From: Burkholderiales bacterium
Lineage (GTDB): Bacteria > Pseudomonadota > Gammaproteobacteria > Burkholderiales > Usitatibacteraceae
Length of the DNA: 5,219 nt
Assembly (NCBI GenBank): GCA_017880705.1
Contig: JADGRS010000254.1
Span: 1-5,219, forward strand
Direction: 5' to 3'
Below are positions 1-5,219 of this stretch, one piece after another. Within the stretch, counting starts at the first letter, position 1. Every line of letters begins with the position of its first letter. The notes under the pieces were generated by a model. That model did no database searches, was not told the DNA's origin, and worked only from the letters and a program-made list of their open reading frames with translations. Made by a program: the position numbers and the translations under genes.

Positions 1-183
1 GACGACACGATCTGGGGCTCGATGGTCAAGCAGGCGCTGAAGCGGCGCAAGCCCGGATTCAACGAGAGTTACTACGGCTTCCGCTCGTTCAACCAGCTGC
101 TCGAGGAAGCCCAGTCGCGGGGCTTGCTCGACCTCGAGCGCGACGAGAAGTCCGGCGGATACGTGGTGCGCGAGGTGCTGTGA
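1..183 (+). CDS. C-terminal end of an OST-HTH/LOTUS-domain protein, probably a NYN (LabA-like) family protein; partial
   Basis: Only the last 60 codons are present; the 5' part lies outside the window. The visible residues include WGSMVKQALKRRKPGF (about 5-20), then YYGFRSFNQLLEEAQ (about 24-38) and GLLDLERDEKSGGYVVR (about 41-57). This is the winged-helix pattern of an OST-HTH/LOTUS domain: a helix with basic residues, the 'FN(E)xxYGFxSFxxLL' segment, then a beta wing ending in YVVR. In bacteria this domain usually sits behind a NYN/PIN-like nuclease domain (LabA/DUF88 type) and is thought to bind RNA, so a cytoplasmic RNA-acting protein is the likely identity. The nuclease half itself is not visible and is inferred. 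The TGA stop overlaps the GTG start of the next gene by four bases (GTGA, 180-183), which suggests translational coupling to the downstream membrane cassette. Confidence 0.8.
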   Translation, partial: DDTIWGSMVKQALKRRKPGFNESYYGFRSFNQLLEEAQSRGLLDLERDEKSGGYVVREVL

Positions 184-1220
184 AGCGCTCCGTGCTCGAC
201 CAGGTCGCGCAGGACTATCACCTCGCACAACCTGCCGTGGCCGCGGCGCTCGATTTCACCGGCGCGCGGCCCGACGCGGCCGCATGGCACGCATTCACCA
301 TCCGCCTGCTGAACGCCACCGGCATCGGCGCCCTCGGCGCGGGCATCATCTTCTTCGTAGCGGCCAACTGGCAGGACTACGGCACGATGGGCCGCTTCGC
401 GATCCTGGAAGCGGCCTTCGCGGCATGTGTGGGCTTCGCGCTCTGGCGGCCGCCGCCGAGCACGCTGGGGCAAGCGTCCCTGGTGCTCGCGACGCTCGTC
501 ACCGGCGCCCTCCTCGCGCTCTTCGGCCAGTCGTACCAGACGGGCGCCGACCTCTACGAGCTCTTCTTCATCTGGGCGGCGCTCGCGCTGCCCTTCGCGC
601 TCGCGGGGCGCTCGGGCGCCGTCTGGGCGACATGGTGGACCGTGCTCAACGTGGGGCTCGCCGTTTATTGCGGCCTGCAGGGCGCAGACCATTTCATGTG
701 GCTGTGGCTCGATCGCTGGGGCATCGACCGGCCGATGCTTCTCCTGATGTCGGGCTTCGTCGATCTCGCCGGGGCGGCCGCCTTCCTGTATCTGGCCCGC
801 ACGCGATTCGCGGAGCACGCGCCCCACTGGCTCGCGCGCATGCTCGCGACCTGCGGGTTCCTCTTCGGCACCTTCGCCTGCATCGTCGGCATCACGCAAA
901 CGGGCATCTTCTTCTCGCACGGGGCCCTGCCGCCGCGCCACGGCCTCGACGTGGTCGCGATCTTCGCCGTCGCGTGTGCGCTCATCGGCATCGCGACGGT
1001 GCAAAGGCGCATCGACGTGTATCCGCTGGCGCTGATCGCCGCGAGCGCGATCGCCGTCTCGACCACGTTCCTGGTCCACAACATCAAGCTGAACGACCTG
1101 GGCGACTTCTTCGTGATATCGATGTGGCTCATCGCCAGCTCGACGATCGCGGGCTTCCTGCTGATGCGCTGGGTGCGGGCCTGGCGCAGCGAGAGCGAAG
1201 CCGCCGGAGCGAGCCCATGA
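180..1220 (+). CDS. DUF2157 domain-containing multipass membrane protein
   Basis: This 346-residue inner-membrane protein has a cytoplasmic helical N-terminus of about 45 residues followed by roughly ten hydrophobic segments (near 46-62, 74-89, 99-116, 126-142, 146-163, 186-206, 219-238, 257-274, 280-299 and 310-330). DUF2157 hallmarks are AANWQDYG after the first segment (61-68) and FGQSYQTGADLYELFFIW (115-132). The family has no established biochemical role, so none is assigned. The GTG start at 180 is preferred because it overlaps the upstream stop (GTGA), has GAGG at 172-175 just before it, and leaves the normal N-terminal domain intact; the GTG at 192 is less well placed. The gene ends by overlapping the DUF4401 gene (ATGA, 1217-1220). 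DUF2157, DUF4401 and GDYXXLXY proteins commonly occur together, which suggests one membrane complex. Confidence 0.9.
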   Translation: MKRSVLDQVAQDYHLAQPAVAAALDFTGARPDAAAWHAFTIRLLNATGIGALGAGIIFFVAANWQDYGTMGRFAILEAAFAACVGFALWRPPPSTLGQASLVLATLVTGALLALFGQSYQTGADLYELFFIWAALALPFALAGRSGAVWATWWTVLNVGLAVYCGLQGADHFMWLWLDRWGIDRPMLLLMSGFVDLAGAAAFLYLARTRFAEHAPHWLARMLATCGFLFGTFACIVGITQTGIFFSHGALPPRHGLDVVAIFAVACALIGIATVQRRIDVYPLALIAASAIAVSTTFLVHNIKLNDLGDFFVISMWLIASSTIAGFLLMRWVRAWRSESEAAGASP

Positions 1221-2209
1221 TCCGCACCGCGCACGACCTGGTGAAGGAGCTGCGTGCCCGCGGCCTGGTGACGACGGAAACTGCGATTGCCGAGGGCGCA
1301 GTCACGGCGGGCGACCGCCCGTGGTACATCGGCCTCCTCCTGGGAACGGCCGGATGGTTCGCCGGCATCTTCGCGCTGGTCTTCGTCTTCCTGCTGTTCA
1401 AGCCCGATTCGGCCGGCAGCGGGCTCGTGGTCGGCGTCGTGCTCTTCGGCGCGGCCTGGGGATTGTTCATGGCCGATCGCGAGGGCGCGTTCGTCTCGCA
1501 GCTCGCGCTCGCGCTTTCGATCGCGGGGCAGTTCGCGGCGCTCTACGGCATCCACCAGCTCTTCTTCAAGGGCCGGGACAGCCTCGCCGGCATTGCCGCG
1601 ATCGCGCTGGTGATGCAGGCGCTGCTGGTCCTCGCGATGCCCAACCGCCTGCACCGCACGATGTCGACGCTCTTCGCCTGCACGGCGTGGGCGATCGCTG
1701 TGCGCTACACCCTGTGGGACGAGCCCGGCCGCAATTCACAATTGCCGCCCTCGCTCGGGCTGGTGCTGCTGGGCTTCGCCATCGCGTGGCTGCCCGTGGG
1801 CGCGAAGCTCTACGCGCTGATCCGCACCGAGGCCCAGTGGATCGCCGCGGGCTGGCAGGCGTTGTTGCGGCCGGTCACGGTCGGGCTCGTCGCCGGACTC
1901 GCGGTGGCGACGCTCATCTCGTACCCGCTCGATACCCTGAGCTGGGACATGGGCGCTCGTGCACGCGGAAACTGGCTCGCGCTCTGGCCGTTTCTCTCGG
2001 CGCTCTCGGCCCTCGGCGCGCTCGCCGGCGCTTTCGCATTGGGCAATCGCGGCCTCATGGGCGTGTGCGTAGCGGCGGCGCTGCTGCACGCCTCGCACTT
2101 CTACTACGCGATGGGCACGACGCTCATGATCAAGTCGTTGACGATGCTGGCCATGGGCGCGGCGCTGCTGGCCGCGGCGCATTTCCTGAAGCGGGCGCGG
2201 CCGCGATGA
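1217..2209 (+). CDS. DUF4401 domain-containing multipass membrane protein
   Basis: This is a 330-residue protein. Its short soluble N-terminus (1-33, with HDLVKELRARGLVT) resembles the start of family members. It is followed by the typical PWYIGLLLGTAGWFAGIF stretch (35-52) and about nine to ten membrane segments. Further family signs are QLALALSIAGQ (95-105) and the C-terminal HASHFYYAMGTTLMIKSLTM (291-310), matching the family pattern of an aromatic pair, G, TLL, KS and a glycine helix. Function is unknown; it presumably works in the inner membrane with the DUF2157 protein, which has a similar layout of short cytosolic head plus many helices. The ATG at 1217 overlaps the upstream stop and has GGAG at 1206-1209, seven bases ahead, so the start is well supported. 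The reading frame is open upstream to about 284, but that extension only shadows the DUF2157 gene. The stop overlaps the next ATG (ATGA, 2206-2209). Confidence 0.9.
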   Translation: MIRTAHDLVKELRARGLVTTETAIAEGAVTAGDRPWYIGLLLGTAGWFAGIFALVFVFLLFKPDSAGSGLVVGVVLFGAAWGLFMADREGAFVSQLALALSIAGQFAALYGIHQLFFKGRDSLAGIAAIALVMQALLVLAMPNRLHRTMSTLFACTAWAIAVRYTLWDEPGRNSQLPPSLGLVLLGFAIAWLPVGAKLYALIRTEAQWIAAGWQALLRPVTVGLVAGLAVATLISYPLDTLSWDMGARARGNWLALWPFLSALSALGALAGAFALGNRGLMGVCVAAALLHASHFYYAMGTTLMIKSLTMLAMGAALLAAAHFLKRARPR

Positions 2210-2706
2210 ACATCACGCGCGCGTTGATCCTCCTCGGAGCCGCGATCGTCCTCGCGGCGATCAACGTCTCGATCATGGGGAAGGAGGGCATCAGGCACAA
2301 CGGCGAGATCGTGTACCTCGACCTCGCGCCGCGCGATCCGCGCTCGCTCATGCAGGGCGACTACATGGCGCTGCGCTTTCGCCTCGCCCAGGAAATCGAG
2401 GCGAGCCTGCATTCCGGGGCGCCGGTCAACCCGGTGCTCGGCGAAGGCCAGACCGGCTTCGCGAACATCGCCCTCGACGAGAAGCGCGTCGCGAGCCTCG
2501 CCAAGCCCGGCGCGGCGTCGAACCTCAGGATCCGCTATCGCCTTCGCAAGGGCGCGGTCTGGCTCGGCACGAACGCGTACTTCTTCGAGGAGGGCACCGA
2601 CAGCCGCTACGCCGCGGCCCGGTATGGAGAGTTCCGGCTCGACGCGGCGAGCGGGGAGGCGGTGCTGGTGGGGCTTCGGGACGCGAAGTTCGGGGCGCTG
2701 AACTAG
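2206..2706 (+). CDS. GDYXXLXY domain-containing membrane-anchored protein
   Basis: This 166-residue protein has one N-terminal hydrophobic segment (about 5-24, LILLGAAIVLAAINVSI) that is a signal anchor or uncleaved signal, followed by a soluble domain expected in the periplasm. The signature GDYMALRF lies at 51-58. It matches GDYXXLXY except that the final tyrosine is phenylalanine. It is preceded by the usual DLAPRDPRSLMQ (39-50). A second conserved patch, YFFEEGTDSRYAAARYGEFR (125-144), carries the EG...YxxARYGEFR pattern of the family. No catalytic function is known. The ATG at 2206 overlaps the DUF4401 stop (ATGA) and there is no clear Shine-Dalgarno before it, so translation probably depends on coupling. 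It is the third member of the DUF2157/DUF4401/GDYXXLXY set and may be its periplasm-facing part (inference). Confidence 0.9.
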   Translation: MNITRALILLGAAIVLAAINVSIMGKEGIRHNGEIVYLDLAPRDPRSLMQGDYMALRFRLAQEIEASLHSGAPVNPVLGEGQTGFANIALDEKRVASLAKPGAASNLRIRYRLRKGAVWLGTNAYFFEEGTDSRYAAARYGEFRLDAASGEAVLVGLRDAKFGALN

Positions 2707-2717
2707 GCGACCTTGAC

Positions 2718-4349
2718 ATGCCCATCAAGACCACCGTGGGTGGCGTTCTCATCGAGGCGCTCCACGCCCACGGCGCCCGCGAGATCTTCGGCATCCCGGG
2801 CGATTTCGCCCTGCCGTTCTTCGACGCGATCGAGCGCATGCCGCTCCTTCCGCTGTACACGCTCTCCAACGAGCCCTCGCTCGGCTTCGCGGCCGACGCG
2901 TGCGCGCGCATGCGCGGCGCACCCGCGGTGGTCGCCGTCACGTATGGCGCGGGTGCGCTCAACGTCGTCAATCCCATCGCCTGCGCCTATGCCGAGAAGT
3001 CCCCCGTCGTGGTGATCTCGGGCGCGCCGGGACGCGCGGCGCGCGCGAGCGGGCTCCTCGTGCACCACGAAGCGCGGCGGCCCGAATCGCAGTTCAACAT
3101 CTACAGCGAGATCACCTGCGACCAGGCGCGCCTCGACGACCCCGCGACCGCTGCCGCATCGATCGCGCGCGTGCTCTCGAGCGCGCGGCGTTGGGCGCGA
3201 CCCGTATACATCGAGCTTCCGAGCGACGTCGTCGATGCGCCCTCGGCATCGGTGACGCCGCTGCCCGCCATCGCGCCGGATGCGGAGGCGCTCGAGGCGT
3301 GCGCGAAGGAAATCCTCGAGCGCCTCGCGCGGGCGAAGCAGCCGGTGCTGATGGTGGGAGTCGAGGTGCGCCGCTTCGGGCTCGAGGAGCGCGTGGCTCG
3401 CCTGGCGCGCACGCTGCGCATCCCCGTGGTGACGAGCTTCCTCGGGCGCGGGCTTCTCACCGACACCGACGCGCCTCTCGTGGGAACGTATCTCGGACTC
3501 GCGGGCGATCCGGAGGTGAGCGCGCTCGTGGAGGATTCCGACGGCCTCTTCCTCCTTGGAGAAATCCTCTCGGACACGAACTTCGGCGTATCGCGCGGGC
3601 GCATCGACATGAGGCACACGATCCAGGCGCTCGACACGCACGTCACCCTCTCGCACCACACCTATCCCGACATTCCTCTCGACGCGCTGGTCGCCGCCCT
3701 CGAGGGGATCGCGCGCCCGCTCGCCTCGGCCAAACGCGTGGAATCGCACTCGCCACCGCGTTCGATGCCGCATGACGAGGCGCCGATCGTGCCGCTCGAC
3801 GTGGCCGCGGCGATCAACGACCTCATGGAAGCCCACGGCCGCTACCCGGTGGCGGCCGACATCGGCGATTGCCTCTTCACCGCGATGGACCTCGTGCACA
3901 CCGACCATGTCGCGCCCGGGTATTACGCGACCATGGGATTCGCCGTTCCCGCCGCGATCGGTGTCCAGGTCGCGACCGGACGGCGCCCGCTCGCGATCGT
4001 CGGCGACGGCGCGTTCCAGATGACGGGCATGGAGCTCGGCCACTGCCGCCGCTACGGCCTCGATCCGATCGTCGTCGTGATGAACAACGCGAGCTGGGGA
4101 ATGCTCTCGGCGTTCCGTCCCGACGCGCGCTACACGGATATCGGCGAGTGGGACTTCGCGGCGCTCGCGAACGCGCTCGGAGGGCGCGGCTATCGCGTCA
4201 GCACGCGCGCGCAGCTCGCGCACGCGCTCGATGAGGCCGCGAAAAGTCGCGGCGTCTTCCAGCTCATCGACGTGCGCATCGCGCGCGATGCGCTTTCGCC
4301 CACGATGCGGCGCTTTGCCGCGGCGATGGGCGGCAAGCGGCCGGCGTAG
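2718..4349 (+). CDS. ipdC: indolepyruvate/phenylpyruvate decarboxylase (ThDP-dependent)
   Basis: This 543-residue cytoplasmic enzyme of the pyruvate-decarboxylase superfamily is predicted to convert phenylpyruvate or indole-3-pyruvate to the arylacetaldehyde and CO2 (an Ehrlich-type step that can feed auxin or phenylacetate formation). Domains in order are an N-terminal PYR domain (about 1-170) with IPGDF (D29), catalytic Glu in NEPS (E52) and the His pair VHHEAR (H116-H117); a central TPP-binding-fold domain (about 190-330); and a C-terminal PP domain (about 355-530) with the ThDP/Mg motif GDGAF (429-433) running to NN (456-457). The overall pattern (VTYGAGALNVVN, SGAPG, VEVRRFGLE, SDTNF, ADIGDCLFTAMD, APGYYATMGF) matches the Azospirillum-type enzyme, about 545 residues, rather than yeast PDC or KivD. 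Leucine (L463) stands where Zymomonas PDC has its second active-site Glu, as I recall for Azospirillum PPDC. The ATG at 2718 has only a weak AGG upstream (2705-2707). The 11-base gap after the GDYXXLXY gene suggests read-through transcription. Exact substrate is uncertain. Confidence 0.88.
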   Translation: MPIKTTVGGVLIEALHAHGAREIFGIPGDFALPFFDAIERMPLLPLYTLSNEPSLGFAADACARMRGAPAVVAVTYGAGALNVVNPIACAYAEKSPVVVISGAPGRAARASGLLVHHEARRPESQFNIYSEITCDQARLDDPATAAASIARVLSSARRWARPVYIELPSDVVDAPSASVTPLPAIAPDAEALEACAKEILERLARAKQPVLMVGVEVRRFGLEERVARLARTLRIPVVTSFLGRGLLTDTDAPLVGTYLGLAGDPEVSALVEDSDGLFLLGEILSDTNFGVSRGRIDMRHTIQALDTHVTLSHHTYPDIPLDALVAALEGIARPLASAKRVESHSPPRSMPHDEAPIVPLDVAAAINDLMEAHGRYPVAADIGDCLFTAMDLVHTDHVAPGYYATMGFAVPAAIGVQVATGRRPLAIVGDGAFQMTGMELGHCRRYGLDPIVVVMNNASWGMLSAFRPDARYTDIGEWDFAALANALGGRGYRVSTRAQLAHALDEAAKSRGVFQLIDVRIARDALSPTMRRFAAAMGGKRPA

Positions 4350-4362
4350 CGCTCGACCGGGT

Positions 4363-4791
4363 CTAAAGCACGAGCACGTGCTTCTTCTCCGCGCCGCGGA
4401 CCGCGTCCAGGGGGATCGACCGATCGAACGTCGCCAGCCGCCCGCGGTTCCTGACCGCGAGCGCAAGCAGGTACAGATCGGTGACTTGTCGTGGCCCGTG
4501 CACACGGCCGGGATCTACCGCACGCTGATCCAGGATGCTCACGTCATCGGCCCAGAATGCGTGCGACGCGTTCGACGTCGCCTCCGCCAGGCGCTCGACG
4601 ATCGCGCGAACCGGCAGCGCATTCGGATAGCTCGAATGCGACATCACCCGCACGCATCCGTTTTGCGTGATCGGACAGGAGGCCCAGCCTGCTTTCGCAT
4701 TGTCGGCGAACCATCGCATCGCCGGCGCGTGTAGCGAATGATCGGCGTCGAGCAGCGCGATCAGCACGTTCACGTCGAGCAGCGATCGCAT
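4363..4791 (-). CDS. vapC: type II toxin, PIN-domain ribonuclease (VapC family)
   Basis: This is a 142-residue single-domain PIN protein, the usual VapC length. It is expected to be a Mg-dependent endoribonuclease that cleaves RNA when freed from its antitoxin. Visible motifs: strand 1 with the first acidic residue, MRSLLDVNVLIALLDADH (D6); ITQNGCVRVMS (41-51), typical of the TIGR00028-like PIN subgroup; QVTDLYLLALA (D105); and LATFDRSI (D123). Three acidic metal ligands are therefore clear, while Q43 stands where many PIN proteins carry Glu. The start at 4791 is chosen because its ATG shares one base with the antitoxin stop (TGATG) and begins exactly at the PIN fold. The frame remains open back to an ATG at 5037, but that extension is Arg-rich shadow sequence. 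A weak GGGAAGA (4810-4804) lies 12 bases ahead, so coupling to the antitoxin probably sets its expression. Confidence 0.9.
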   Translation of the reverse strand: MRSLLDVNVLIALLDADHSLHAPAMRWFADNAKAGWASCPITQNGCVRVMSHSSYPNALPVRAIVERLAEATSNASHAFWADDVSILDQRAVDPGRVHGPRQVTDLYLLALAVRNRGRLATFDRSIPLDAVRGAEKKHVLVL

Positions 4792-5033
4792 CAGTACGCG
4801 TCGTCTTCCCGCAGCCCGTCGATCAATTCGTTCGTGACGATGCCGCCGCGCTTCGGAAAGGGCCGCAGGCCGTAGTGCGCCCGCGGCTCGTTCGCCCGTT
4901 GCGCCGAGGGAGCCGCCGTCAGCGCGCTGCGCGCGAGCTCGGAGATCACCTCGCCGGCCGTCTTGTTCTCGCGGCGCGCGCGCTCCTTGGCCGCCTGCAG
5001 CACGTCGTCGGCGATGTCGAGAGTGGTTCTCAT
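4791..5033 (-). CDS. vapB: type II antitoxin, ribbon-helix-helix (VapB/CopG-like)
   Basis: This 80-residue protein binds DNA as a dimer and neutralises the adjacent PIN toxin. The N-terminus MRTTLDIADDVLQAAKERAR (1-20) followed by RENKTAGEVISELARSAL (21-38) is a standard RHH fold: a DNA-contacting strand (2-7), helix A (8-22) and helix B (26-38). A linker (39-50) leads to a C-terminal toxin-binding tail with YGLRPFPKRGGIVTNELIDG (54-73), a block seen in many VapB partners of this PIN subgroup. The start at 5033 gives the complete strand. An ATG at 5037 is out of frame. There is no Shine-Dalgarno, and the predicted promoter places the transcription start at about this ATG, so a leaderless mRNA is likely. 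The TGA overlaps the toxin ATG by one base. Two palindromes upstream are the likely binding sites for autorepression. Confidence 0.9.
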   Translation of the reverse strand: MRTTLDIADDVLQAAKERARRENKTAGEVISELARSALTAAPSAQRANEPRAHYGLRPFPKRGGIVTNELIDGLREDDAY

Positions 5034-5066
5034 GCATCAGATGCTATTACATCAAACATCTGATGT
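5034..5066. promoter_or_regulatory. paired palindromic operator for the VapB antitoxin or VapBC complex
   Basis: Two 11-base palindromes, GCATC-A-GATGC (5034-5044) and ACATC-T-GATGT (5056-5066), each have perfect 5-base arms around one central base. Their centres (5039 and 5061) are 22 bp apart, about two helical turns, so both would be met on the same face of the DNA. Together they also form a perfect 9-base inverted repeat, CATCAGATG/CATCTGATG (5035-5043 with 5057-5065). The distal palindrome overlaps the -35 and the proximal one overlaps the -10 and predicted start. Paired RHH operators of this type are usual in VapBC autoregulation; that VapB binds here is inferred. Confidence 0.75.
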
Positions 5067-5069
5067 CAA
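5041..5069 (-). promoter_or_regulatory. sigma70-type promoter of the vapBC operon
   Basis: Reading the minus strand, TTGACA (5069-5064, perfect -35 consensus) is followed after exactly 17 bases by TAGCAT (5046-5041, four of six matches to TATAAT). The element lies in the only AT-rich stretch of an otherwise GC-rich window. The expected start, six to eight bases after the -10, falls at about 5035-5033, on the antitoxin ATG. Both boxes overlap palindromes that probably serve as the operator. The start site is predicted, not measured. Confidence 0.65.
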
Positions 5070-5092
5070 GGCGGATCGCGGTCTTCTTGCGC

Positions 5093-5219
5093 CTACTCCA
5101 GCGCGTACAGGTTGCCGTCGGTGCTGCCCACGTAGATCGCGCCCCCGGCCACGAGGGGCGACGAGAAGAACGACCCCACGGCGAATTGGCGATCGGTCCC
5201 GACGATCCCCGCATCTCCC
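5093..5219 (-). CDS. C-terminal end of a PQQ-type beta-propeller repeat protein; partial
   Basis: Only the last 41 residues are visible; the gene enters from beyond the right edge. The residues SSPLVAGGAIYVGS followed by TDGNLYALE at the very end form a textbook PQQ-like (BamB/quinoprotein) propeller blade: a 'sSPvvadGxvYvGSxDGxlYAld' unit. Such blades occur in secreted or periplasmic propellers, including PQQ dehydrogenases, BamB and many surface repeat proteins. Which one this is cannot be told from one blade. The preceding GDAGIVGTDRQFAVG belongs to the connection from the previous blade. It stops 59 bases upstream of the antitoxin start and points the same way, but the antitoxin has its own promoter in between. 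I see no hairpin with a T-tract to end this transcript. Confidence 0.8.
   Translation of the reverse strand, partial: GDAGIVGTDRQFAVGSFFSSPLVAGGAIYVGSTDGNLYALE

Noticed and set aside
72..1079. A 335-codon minus-strand open frame over the DUF2157 gene
   Set aside because: It is Arg/Glu/Gly-rich low-complexity sequence typical of antisense frames in high-GC DNA; the plus strand carries the family motifs.
284..1216. Upstream in-frame extension of the DUF4401 gene giving a 641-residue protein
   Set aside because: The extension is Arg/His-rich and lies over the DUF2157 gene. The ATG at 1217 has a good GGAG and starts a normal family N-terminus.
2713..2718. TTGACA at the start of the decarboxylase gene as a -35 box
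   Set aside because: No plausible -10 lies 16-18 bases downstream, and any transcript would start inside the coding region.
4350..4362. Possible bidirectional terminator between the convergent genes
   Set aside because: The 13-base gap and its flanks have only short CCGG/AGCGCT symmetry, without a stable stem or T-run.
2703..4505. A 600-codon open frame on the minus strand opposite the decarboxylase
   Set aside because: Its translation is dominated by Arg, His, Ala, Glu and Asp with no recognisable domain. The plus-strand frame has an intact ThDP enzyme with all motifs, so this is a GC-rich shadow frame.
4792..5037. Extended 224-residue form of the PIN toxin starting at the ATG at 5037
   Set aside because: The extra 82 residues are Arg-rich antitoxin-overlapping shadow sequence. 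The PIN fold begins exactly at 4791 in a TGATG overlap. The ATG at 5037 lies at or before the predicted transcription start.

Overview
The window is compact, high-GC DNA (about two thirds G+C by eye). Coding density is very high, stop/start overlaps are frequent, and the gene families are those of a free-living proteobacterium. A betaproteobacterium is my best guess, because the decarboxylase resembles the Azospirillum-type enzyme and the membrane cassette families are common in proteobacteria. The exact lineage cannot be read from this sequence alone.

Plus strand, 1-4349. The window opens in the last 60 codons of a protein ending in an OST-HTH/LOTUS RNA-binding domain, probably a NYN/LabA-type nuclease. 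Three membrane-associated genes follow it without a gap: a DUF2157 multipass protein (180-1220), a DUF4401 multipass protein (1217-2209) and a single-anchor GDYXXLXY-domain protein (2206-2706). Each junction is a 4-base GTGA or ATGA overlap, so all four cistrons look translationally coupled. Eleven bases later starts a thiamine-diphosphate-dependent indolepyruvate/phenylpyruvate decarboxylase (2718-4349), probably on the same transcript.

Minus strand, 5219-4363. A VapBC-type toxin-antitoxin operon (RHH antitoxin 5033-4791, PIN-domain toxin 4791-4363) converges on the decarboxylase gene, with only 13 bases between the stop codons. Its control region is compact. A consensus TTGACA -35 and a TAGCAT -10 lie 17 bases apart. 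Two 11-bp palindromes, 22 bp centre to centre, cover both promoter elements. The predicted transcript starts at or within a few bases of the antitoxin ATG, so the mRNA is probably leaderless and autorepressed. Upstream of it on the same strand, cut by the window edge, is the C-terminal blade of a PQQ-type beta-propeller protein.

How it fits together: the two multipass proteins and the GDYXXLXY protein belong to families that often travel together and probably form an inner-membrane assembly of unknown function. The linked RNA-binding/nuclease protein and the decarboxylase are less expected partners. The toxin-antitoxin pair is an independent unit. I see no tRNA, rRNA, CRISPR array, insertion sequence or convincing factor-independent terminator.
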